DNA of 64,000 bases from Leptoclinus maculatus (Eukaryota; Chordata; Actinopteri; Perciformes; Stichaeidae): NCBI GenBank assembly GCA_032191485.1, contig JAVDOI010000013.1, positions 3,316,559 through 3,380,558 of the forward strand. The letters are read 5' to 3'. Each line of letters begins with the position of its first letter. The stretch's first letter is position 1. The notes under the pieces were generated by a model. The model worked only from the letters and a program-made list of their open reading frames with translations. It had not been told where the DNA came from and ran no database searches. A program made the position numbers and the translations under genes. Shown piece by piece: positions 12,438 through 23,500 of this stretch.

Positions 12438-15400
12438 ATGGAGGACGCAGATGATGACATAGCTGTTGTCGGGGTTGGCTGCAACTTCCCTGGAGGTATG
12501 ATGCAAGCATTTAGAATTTCTAAATGTTGTTTTTTCCAGTTGTCTTAAGGTGAATTATAGGTGTTGTGGTCTGTTTTATTTTAGGTGAAGGGTTGGACAA
12601 CTTCTGGAGGGTCTTGTTGGAGGGAAAGAACTGTGTTGTAGATATTCCAGCAGAGAGATTTGACACCACTTTTTGGTACGATGCCGATGATAGCAAACCC
12701 GGAAAGACACAGACAACCAAAGCAGCTCTTATAGAAGGGTAAGCATCGTCTTCTTCAGATTGAGTGTTAATCCTTCGATTGAAAAATGTTTGAATTGTGA
12801 TGGATCTGCTTTTTTTTTTTTATATTTCAGCTTTAATGAGTTTGATCACAAGTTCTTTGGCATTACTGAAGCAGAGGCTGAATTCATGGACCCTCAGCAG
12901 AAACTCCTTCTGCAGTGCACATACAGGGCATTAGAAGACGCGGGAATGGCTATGGAAAGCATCAGTGGAAGCAGAACTGGAGTTTACATAGGTGACCACT
13001 ATCACCTATTATATTTTTAACACTAGAACCGCCAGGGGTCACTGTATACCTAAAAATGTACCCCCCGTTAGAATGCACTGATTCTCAAGGTACAAGGTTC
13101 AGTTATCTATTGTTATTGTTATGCTAAATAACATACTTTTAGTAAAAGTCACACACTTTTTATTGAAACAAAGTCCAAAAGTTTAAATCGGAAAACTAAA
13201 TTTGACCTGATGGCGGTTCTAGTGGTAAAAGAAGCACAATTTCAAAATACACAATTTGTGATTTACTCTGCTTTTATAATAATGTTGCAGGTCTAATGAA
13301 CAGGGATTACGAGAGACTTCGAAGCAACAGTCCTACAACGATAACCCACTACAATGGCACTGGGACGGCCATGAGTGTGGCAGCCAATAGACTATCCTTC
13401 ACCTTCAACCTCACTGGCCCTTCTCTTGCTATTGACAGTGCCTGCTCTTCATCTTTGGTGGCTCTACATTTAGCCTGCCAGGCTATAAAGCAAGGTACTT
13501 AGTTCCCTTTTTCCCTACAAATGCCATGCGTGAGAGCAAGACAATCAACATTTAAATGTTCCATATTTAATTGTGCTTTCTTTTTCAACTAGGAGACTGT
13601 GAGATGGCTCTTTGTGGAGGTGTCAGTTGTATAATAGAGCCCAGAGTGTTTGTTGCTCTGAGCAAGGCCAAGATGATCTCACCTGAAGGGACCAGCAAAC
13701 CTTTCTCCAGCAGAGCAGATGGCTATGGTAGAGGAGAGGGCTGCGGGGTCGTTCTCCTGAAGCCGCTGAAAAATGTAAGCAAGCATTGTGTATATTTTTT
13801 TTACAGTCATTACATGCCATTAATAAACTGCAAACAATACTGGATTGCATGCTAATAGTGTGACTTTCTATACAAAGGCGATGAAAGACTGCAACAAAAT
13901 ATGGGGTATCGTCAGCAAAACAGCGGTCAACCAAGATGGACACTCAGTCACTCCAATCACCAAACCTTCCATGACTCAGCAACAGGCGCTGTTGCAAAGA
14001 CTCTACTCAGAGTCTGACCTTGCAAATGTCCAGTACATAGAGGCACATGGGACTGGGACACCAGTTGGAGATCCGATAGAGGCAGGAAGCATTTCAAACG
14101 CCATCGCTAAATCCAGACCTCCTGGTTCAGAGACATTGCGGATCGGCTCTGTGAAGGGCAACATTGGACACACAGAATCTGCTGCAGGTGTGGCCGGACT
14201 AATTAAGGTACTCTTAATGATGAAACATGAGACCATTGTGCCCTCTGTTTTCTACTCAGAAGACAATGCCAGTGTAGATGTAAAAGCTTTGAGTATAAGT
14301 ATTCCGGTTAAAGCTGAAAGATGGGAGACCAAGGGGTCAATAGGAAGGAGAGCTGGGATCAACAGCTTTGGGTTTGGAGGCACGAATGCACATGTGATTA
14401 TAAGAGAGTACAGAAAGACCACTGAACCCACTCAGATCCCAAAAAGCTGTCCAAAACTCTTTGTAATATCTGCAGCCTGTGAGAAATCGTTTATCCTGAC
14501 CATCACTGACACCCACCAGAGGCTTTGCCGCAATCAATCAGTTGATTTACAGGCACTGTCATACACTTCAGCATGTGGAAGGAGTCATTCTAGACACAAA
14601 TATAGGAAGGCCTTCCCAACATCTTCCCTCTCAGATTTAGAACAACAGCTAACATCGGCATTGAAAACAAATGTTGATTCAATAAGGTCTGACATCCAGG
14701 TGGTCTTTGTGTTTTGTGGAAATGGGGTTGCTTACAGGGGTATGTGCAAGCAGCTCCTGAGAGATGTTCCTATTTTTAGAGACACGGTCAGAGCAGTTGA
14801 GAATCTCTTTCAGAGTCATAAAAGCATCAGCATCAGCCAGTGGCTTGCTGGTGAAGACGATAATGATGTTTTCAGCAAGCCAGATGTTGTCCAGCCTCTT
14901 CTTTTTGCGATTCAGGTAGGCATTGCCACTCTCCTAAAACACTGGGGTGTCACACCGGATGCCGTGCTTGGGCACTCTGTTGGTGAGGTTGCTGCCGCTC
15001 ACTGTTCTGGACTCTTGTCTCTCGAGGATGCCGTGAAAGTGGTGTACCACCGCAGTACTCTTCAGAGTAAGGTCACAGGGGGGAAAATGCTTGTTGTTGG
15101 TAATGTAGCAGTTGAAAAGGTATTAAAATTCCTTCCAGAGTTTTCTGGGAAAATTTGTGTTGCAGCGTTCAACAGCCCCCAGTCCTGCACTCTGTCAGGG
15201 GATGCAGATGCTATAGACATCCTTCATCAGAGGCTGAAGATGTTTACGGAAGAAAATCTCTTCCTCCATGAGTTGGATGTGCCAGCAGCATACCATAGCC
15301 ATATGATGGATCCTATACTTGATGAAATTGAGAAAAGTATTGAGCCCTTGGATGCCAACAACAAAGAGTGCAAACTCTTTTCAACGGTGACTGGAGACAG

Positions 15401-18400
15401 TTGTTCAGATGGCGACTTTAGGACAGGCAGCTACTGGGCAAGGAACATTCGAGAGCCTGTCTTATTTGAGCAAACACTGTGTGCTGCCACCAAAGACAAG
15501 CAATCAAGGGCAAATGTGGTCTTTGTGGAAATTGGACCTCGTAGGGCTCTCCAAAGAAACATACATGAAACTTTGGGGGAAAACACCATGGTTCTTTCCT
15601 CTGTCCAGCCAGAGAAAGATTACGACACAATTTTGTCTACCGTGGGAAAACTATTTGAACTGGGCATCGGTGTGGACTGGCGTCAGCTCTACAGGGGTTG
15701 TGAGACGTTGCCCACAGTTCTTCCAGTCTATCAGTTTGTCAACACGAAGACAGAATTGAACTTTGAAGCTTTGAGAAAAGGTGGTGACTCATCTGCCTTT
15801 CCCCCACATAAGCTCATATCCCAAACAAAGCAGGATAACAAAGAGTACATGTGCAACCTCTCATTAGAGACTGCCCCGTATCTTTGGGAGCATAAAAACA
15901 ATGGTGTTTCCATTGTGCCAGGCGCGTTCTATGTTGAGCTAGCTTATGCCTCAGTGATGGCAAGTTTAAGGCCCAGGAAACCGGTTTCTCAGCTCCAGCT
16001 CAGTGTAAGATTTGAGAGTCTATTTACACTTAGCTCAAACTGTCATCAGTTGAAAGTGGCACTGGAGCATGCAGAGAATGGAGGTTCATTTAAAATACAG
16101 TCGTCTGTCGCAACACATACCTCCGGCACATACAGGTGTGCAGATGGCCAACCGCTGTTAGAAGAACCAACTATTTGTCTTGACATGATCTCCCAAAGGT
16201 GCAAATTGGTTATGAAGAGAAAAGAGATTTATTCAATTCTTTCTCTCGCAGGATTTGAATATGGAGCTGTCTTCAAACAGCTGAATGATGTGCATTTTGG
16301 AGATGAATTCAAGGAAGCCGTGACAGCAATTCAGGTCCCTGGTGAACTTCTACCACACCTTCATGAGTATTTCATTCACCCTGTGTTATTGGACTATTTC
16401 TTGCAAATGACTGCTGTGGTAGCTATTGGACGGCTAACAGCAAAGCAGGGATTCCCCTCAGCTATCGGTAGTGTAGCCATATCAGGACCACTACAAGAAG
16501 AAATGGTCATGTACTTACGAGCCACTCAAGAGACTCCAGACTTCTTGGATGTATGTGGTAGCTTTTCCACCCCACAGGGTCATGTACTGGTGGAACTTAA
16601 GGGGGTGAGGATCTCATTTTTGGGCAATTGCTTGAGTGCTCTTCAGTCACGGTTCTTCCACAATGAAATAACTGCAATTCCTGACACAAGAGACTTGCAA
16701 AATTGCAAGATAAAGGCAATAGTTTTTGAAGACAAACTTGGCGTAGCTAAAGGGCTTAAGCCATACATACACCCAGAGTCAGCACTTGTGGAGAGCAGAG
16801 AGCATTGGATGGCAGACCAAGTTCGAAGTTTTGTGTTCGATACACTAACCACAAACGCTGATATAAGAAATGTTCTCTTCATCTGGGGTGTAGAGGACCT
16901 CAGTCACTTGTCATCTGAGAAGATGCTTGACCGCTTGGTGAATTGCTGCGAGCTGTTTCGCCAGACTGTTTTAGCTTTAAAAGAGAGCAAACGCTCTTGC
17001 ACTGTCCGCGTCATTACATATAGATCGACAGAAATGAGTGTGGACCATGTCAGTCCTGGTTTTGTGCTGTCTGGTATGACAAGGGCTTGTGCAGCAGAGA
17101 TGGCAGGTCTCTCTTTTCAGCTGATTGACCTTGCTTCTGTGACCAGTGAAGACATTGAAACGCTGGTTTGTGTGATAAACACCTGCAAAGAACAAGAGGT
17201 TGTGATCAGCAAAGGCCAAGCATTGACAACAAGAATAGCACGGACGCCCATGAGGGACGGGGCTTTACCTGAAGGTGACATGCACTCAGTAAATGTGAGC
17301 GACTTTGTTCTACAGACAACTGATCCATACAGAATGGCTCACTTGTCTGCCATCCCCTATGACACAAATGCAAATCCTATCCAAGAGAAGTCAGTTGAGG
17401 TTCAGCTAACCAATGTATGCGTGCATTCATCTGATTACTTTCCCGTCACCACATCGCATTCGAACTTTGGAAAGACGATGTATTGGAACAAGCACACGTC
17501 ACAGAATCACAAGCTTCTCGCTTTAGATTTTAGCGGCATTGTCACAGCTGTTGGGAAAGATGTTCACAATCTAAGAGTGGGAGATCATATTGCTTCATGT
17601 TATCCAGTTGCTGCCACTGCAAAGATAATGATTCCCGAAGCTGTGTGCTACAGCACGAAGAGACTCCCGTTTCTGAAAGAGACCCCGTGTGTGTCTTACC
17701 TCATACTCGCATGGGAGATCCTGCAGAAAATGCTGTTTAGGGTAAAACAACAACACAGGAAGCTGACCATCATCTCCTCCAACTCAGCCTCTGCTCTGAT
17801 AAAAGTTTTGGCCTTGATGGCAAACAGGTCCGGCTGGAATGTTTCCTCTCTGTCACATTTCAGAGGAGAATCTCTGCATTTTGACCAGAGCCATGCATTT
17901 GTTTTTCTGCCCCCGTTCGATCACTCTTGGCAAGGGTTGCATGACAGCGGAAGTCATAACAGACACATTATTTTTGTATATAGCAATCACATGTCATCCT
18001 CCTTCTCCGCAAACATGTTTGCACTAAAGAGTGAACACATCCACGTTCATAAACTTGATGTGGCTAATGTTCTCCAGAGAGCCAGCCTGCAAGTGCAAAA
18101 CAGGGATATCTCTAATTGGCTATTGTCATTAGGCTTTGATACGGTATTTCTACCTTTGAAAAGAGAGACTTTTCAATTATCGAGCATAAAAGAGCTTCAG
18201 AACGATGCAGATGCTGAGTCTTACTTCACAACAAAGACGGTGCAGCAAGTTGTTCTAGATCATGGAGAGCCTGATTGTCAAATGTCAGATATCCCTTTGC
18301 TTACAGGGTCTGGACAACTCTTTAAACAAAGTTGTGTTTATATTGTCACTGGAGGGCTCTCTGGTTTGGGATTTGAGACAGTAAAGTTCATTGCCTATAA

Positions 18401-19370
18401 TGGGGGAGGTTGTATTGCAACACTGTCCAGAAGTACTCTGACTGATGAAATACAGTTTGAAATGGAACTCCTCCAGAGAAGATATGGAGTCACAATCATG
18501 AATGTCAAATGTGACGTTTCTGTGTCGATGCAGGTCGTGGATGCGATCTCCAATATCGAACAAAGATTCTCCTTGTGTCCAATCAAAGGAGTGTTTCACA
18601 GTGCTGCAGTATTACACGATGCGTTGATCGAAAACCTTAATGAGGCCCTCTTCAGAAAGGTGCTGCAGCCTAAAGTGAGTGGGGCTCTAAACCTTCACTA
18701 TGCAACACTTCACAACAAACTGGATTTCTTTGTGTGCTACTCCTCCATCTCCGCATTCATTGGCAATGCCTCACAATGTAACTACGCAGCAGCCAATTCT
18801 TTCCTCGACACATTCTGTCATTACAGGAGAAACCTTGGACTTGCTGGACAGTCCATCAACTGGGGTCCTTTGAACCTCGGCCTCTTGTTGAACAAAGACC
18901 ATTTCCAAAAGTTCCTGGAGGCAAAAGGAATGATGACAATGGATGTGTGTGACGTCCAAGAGGCACTTGAAAAGTGTCTTCTGATGAACAGACCACAACA
19001 AGTCATATGCAAGTTCAACTTCAAAAATCTTCACATTCATGTTCTTTCACAAAATGCGTCTCTCAGAGAGCGTCTGTCAGCGCTGGTGGAAATGGAGCTA
19101 AAGGATGAACTAAGTAATGAACCCAGGGTTCAGCATTTGTCTTCCACACATGAAAGTGTGAGAACTATTGTCAGTGACATCAGCAACGTTAGCGTGGATG
19201 AGCTGGATGATGACTTAGCTCTGTGTGCACTGGGTATTGACTCGATGTTGGCCATGACACTGCAGAATAAGATTTTCCAAGAGACAGGCGTAAATGTACC
19301 TTTGGTTAAAATATTGGACCCCAACTGCACACTGGCTACTTTGGCAGCTATTGTAAAGAATAAAGGATAG
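12438..19370 (+). CDS. pks1-like: Animal type I iterative polyketide synthase, copy A (2083 aa)
   Basis: Six coding exons: 12438-12495, 12585-12738, 12831-12991, 13291-13494, 13593-13774 and a giant final exon 13878-19370, totalling 6252 nt. Domains in order: ketosynthase with Cys176 (DSACSSS), His310 (EAHGTGTP) and His351 (NIGHTES); acyltransferase with Ser620 (GHSVG) and His726/728 (AAYHSH); dehydratase with His925 in the intact HxxxGxxxxP pattern and Asp1092 (HPVLLDYF); a structural KR-like segment (about 1250-1340); an ER-like segment (about 1440-1580) without a clear nucleotide-binding glycine loop; ketoreductase with TGGLSGLG near 1745, Ser1876 and Tyr1889 (YxxxN); one acyl carrier domain with Ser2042 (LGIDSM). 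There is no thioesterase. It should condense malonyl units iteratively. It is shorter than vertebrate FASN (~2500 aa), which has active ER and TE domains. Known relatives are fish pks1, needed for otolith formation, and the budgerigar pigment synthase. Which of the two copies is the pks1 orthologue is unresolved. Confidence 0.95.
13021..13224. mobile_element. piggyBac-type MITE in intron 3 of PKS copy A
   Basis: The 204-bp element has perfect 14-bp terminal inverted repeats (CACTAGAACCGCCA at the left, its reverse complement at the right). It is flanked by TTAA on the left and GTAA on the right, a one-base-decayed version of the TTAA target duplication typical of piggyBac elements. There is no coding capacity, so it is non-autonomous. 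It lies wholly within the intron between the exons ending at 12991 and starting at 13291. Confidence 0.75.
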
Positions 19371-20584
19371 TTTCAATGGACCTCATCAAATAATACTTTG
19401 AGACTGCACTCACTGCTGTGGTCTTGTTCTCAGTCAGATTGGGTGAAATTATTTGGAGTAGGCTCGTTTGTACAAATCTATTACAATATTTTATAGTTAG
19501 TATGTGTTATAGTTGGTTTTTCCACTGACATCTTGGCTAGGTTACATTTGTTGAATATAACGCCGTACTGATTTCTATTGTAATGTTTATATATTTATGT
19601 TGCTGACAAGTTTTCTGTGGTAGATCTGTACAATAAATCAAAATTGAATAAAACGATTGGAATAAAACAAAAAATTTGTGTTATTTATTTGTAACATATT
19701 TAACATTTGTGATCACTGAAGTATAGCTGATTTTCTCAAAATAGGCCTTTGTGATTAAATTTGGAGCCGTACCTTGCCAGTTTAATGAAATTGCAATTAA
19801 GTAATCTGCATGAAATATTGATAAATTAATAAACCAACCTTATCAAGTGCATGGATACATTGGCAGCTTGTTTTATTGTGTCATGAAGAGGCAACAAATA
19901 AAAACAATAAAATTAATTAGTATCACATTTTTCAGTAACTCAGTAACTCAGTAATCACACACGCCCTCAATTGAACATCTCTGCGACATGCCAGAATACT
20001 ATCAAATGTTTTGTTCCATCAACATCATCAAAATTATAATCAGAATCAATGAGCTAGCAGTGATAACAACTGGCCATGACGATAAGAGATGAGTGAATGT
20101 GAAACTGGCAGATAAAAGTATTGACGTTGGAACAAACCCTGTGACGGATTAGAAAAATTACAGACGAGCTTTACAGATTGATGAAAATTAAGAAAATAAC
20201 ATTTATACTTAAATTTACACTTCTTCATATAAAGTATTCACTAATAAAATCGTTACTTATCAATAATAATTATGTATTTAATTGTAATGCTGACAGTTTA
20301 TTTACATAATGAATATAAACAGAATCAGTAAAACTGACACAAAACATCAATTAAAAAAAAGTGAGTAAAATAACGGTAGTGTTATAACAATGTTAAAACA
20401 TTTCAAACTGTAATACCAAAATGAACAAAAACAATAACCACATCCAAAAATGTACAAAACAAGACAACACAAATATAGTATGACCATGTGGCATTAACAC
20501 AAGAATGCTGTTGTATTGCATTGGCTATCATAAGCCTTTTATTGTCTAAGCCTTAAAAGCCTTATCTGCTTCTTTATTTCATTT
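19371..20584. other. Convergent intergenic region between the two PKS genes
   Basis: The 1.2-kb AT-rich interval separates the two stop codons and must hold both 3' UTRs. On the plus strand three AATAAA hexamers cluster at 19632, 19647 and 19661, a strong candidate end for copy A. On the minus strand, AATAAA complements occur at 20538-20543 and elsewhere; none is clearly the copy B signal. No gene was seen. Overlapping 3' ends are possible. Confidence 0.6.
19632..19666 (+). terminator. Cluster of three AATAAA polyadenylation signals for PKS copy A
   Basis: Three canonical hexamers occur within 35 bases, about 260-300 bases after the copy A stop codon, followed by a T-rich stretch. Confidence 0.6.
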
Positions 20585-23500
20585 TTACAATCTGGTAGAA
20601 ACATCACCTACGCCTTTAACAGGAGGAGACTCTTGGTTATCACTTTCATCGTCACCTTTTTCACCCAGTATAGCTACTATCGTTGATAGCGTGGCATTAG
20701 GATCCAACAGTTTTACCAGAGGCACATTCACACCTCTCTCCTGAAAGATACGATTCTGCAGAGTCATGGCCTGCATGGAGTCAATGCCTAAAGATAAAAG
20801 AGTTGATTCATCTTTCAGCTCACTTTTATCCATGCCGATGGTCTCACAGAGCAGAAAGACGACATAATCTTTAGGTGAGACGGATTCAGATTGTGTCGTT
20901 TGAGAGTCTTTCTCTTTGGATTTTTGGAAAGCCTCATCTACCAATGCGGTGAGACGCAAGGTCAAGGCTGCATTTTGAGATAGGATGTTGTACCTGATGT
21001 TTCTGAAGTGAAACCTGCAAACAGCCTGTTGGGGTCGATTGAGCACAAGGCATTGCTCCAGACTTTTATGAATCTCAGCCACATCCAACACCATCATCCC
21101 CTTTGCCTCCAGAAACCGCTGGAAATGTTCCTTGTTCAAGAGGAGACCGAGGTTTAGAGCTCCCCAGTTGATAGACTGTCCAGGCAGCCCGAGTTTGCGC
21201 CGGTACTGACAGAACAGGTCGAGGAATGTGTTGGCTGCTGCATAGTTTGTCTGTGATGCATTTCCCAGAAAAGCTGAGATTGAAGAGTAACACACAAAGT
21301 AATCCAATTGACAGTGCTTTGTTGCATGGTGCAAATTCAGTGCACCGTTTACTTTGGGTTTGAGAACTTTCTCGTAAAGAGATCTGTTAAGGGTCTCAAT
21401 CAGGCCATCATGTAGGACAACTGCACTGTGAAACACTCCTCTGATTGGACAACCAGGGAATTTCTGGCCGATGACGCTGATAGCCTTGTGCACACTCTCG
21501 GACACGGATATGTCACACTCCATGGCAGTGATGTGATTTCCACACTGTGTCTCCACATTGTGTATCTCTTGCTGCACATCTACTGTGGGTTTGCTCCTGG
21601 AGAGTACGACAATGTACTCACCCCCTCTTTGAGAGATGAACTTGACAGTCTCAAAGCCCAGACCAGAAAGACCACCTGCCACTATGTACACTGCTCTCTT
21701 TCGGAAAAGCTGTTTTTTTGTTGGCAACAATGGAATGTCAGATAGCGTATGGCTGATGTCTTTTTCCAGCGCTACAACAGCCAGCTTCTTTGAGTTGAAG
21801 TATGACTGTGGTGTCTCTGAATTAAGGCTCTCAATGCTTTCAGATTTCACGTTCTGAAAGGTAAAGCTTTCAAGAGCAAATTTCCTGCTCAAGTTCAAGG
21901 ATTTCAGCCATTGATAAATGTGTGGCCTCTGTGCACTCAAGGATCCTTTTTGCAAAATTACCGGCATCTGAATTGTCTGCACGTGAACACTTTCCTTTAC
22001 ACTTTGGAACACGTCCTGAGCAAGCGAACACTGCATCTGAGATTCACAGATGAAGACAACATGTTGGACACCTGGGAAGTTAGAAATGTTTGCAATCAGA
22101 GATTCATCAAATGGAGGCAGGATGACAAACACATCCATTTGACTGACATCTACAAAAGAGCCATTGCACTGTGTGCCAACAATCACATTCCAACCGGACT
22201 TGTAAGAAGTGAGTGCCAAGACTTTCACAAGAGCAGAATCAGGCACAGATGATATGATTCCTAGATTGTGTTTGGCTCTGGGCAACGCTCTATGCAGGAT
22301 CTCCCATGCTAACACAAAGTAGGAAACACAGGGTGTTTTTTGAAGGAATGGGAACCGCTTGGTGCTGTAGCACACATCCTCTGGAACTCTTACCTTGCTG
22401 GTTGCCACCACAGGATAACAAGAAGCAATGTGGTCTCCCACTTTCAATTTCCTGACATCTTTCCCAACTGCTGTAATAGTACCACTGAAATCAAGAGCCA
22501 GTAGCTTGTGTTTCTGAGATGAGTGTTTGTTCCAGTACAGTGTCTGTCCAAATTTGAGATGTGAATCACTGACAGGGAAGTAATCAGACGAATGAACACA
22601 TATCTTATTGGGCCGAATTTCAACTGATGTACCCCTGATTGGCTGGGCCTCCTCCTCAAAGGCAATGGCACTCAGTTGAGTCATCTTATGTGCTTCCGTT
22701 GTCTGAAGGATGCAGGGCTCAGACATCATAGAGGTAAAACTGCCCTCTGAACTGTCAATGATCTCAGGTGGAGTACGGACAATGGAAGGTTTCAGAATCA
22801 GCCCATCTTTTACCACTAACTCTGGATACTTGCTGCAAGGATGCGATCTTAGGACCTCAGCCAGAGCTGCAATGTCCTTAGCAGAGATAGTGCTTATATC
22901 GATCAGCTGAAATGAAAGATCTGGTATCTCTGCAGCAAATGATCTCGTCATGCCAGCAAGAGCAAAACCCGGACTCATGTGGTCTACTGTGATGTCAGAG
23001 GAACAGTAGGTGACTGCTCTGATGGAGTTTGGGAAGCAAATCCGCTTTAGCTCAAGGACTATTTGGCGGAATGTCTCACAGCAGCTCGCACAATTCTGCA
23101 TGACAACCTCAGCTGCCAATGAGGTGAGGTCTTCTTTGCCCCACAGAAACAAGACCTCATCAAAGTTTTTCTCAATATCCGTGATATTAAGATTTTCCAA
23201 AAGAGAAGGAAACCCATGGCTCAAGATACCTTTTGCATGTGTGAAAGAAACATATCTAGACCTTGAGTCCAAAAATTGCTGCAGGCCTTTAGAGATCCCT
23301 AAATGGTCACAGAAGACCAAGGCCTTAGGAGGAGGAACAGATGTGATGCCTTCAGGGATAACTGTAAAGGCATTGTGGTAGAAATACTCCTCAACCACAT
23401 GAGATCGACTGCCAAGGTATTTGATTATCACATGCTTCAGTTCAACCAGCACTCTCCCTTCTTTATCTGCAAAGCAGCCACAAATCTCAAAGTGATCTAA

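Noticed and set aside
20538..20543. Definite polyadenylation site for PKS copy B
   Set aside because: The hexamer is only about 40 bases after the stop and several others occur further on, so the true site cannot be chosen by eye.
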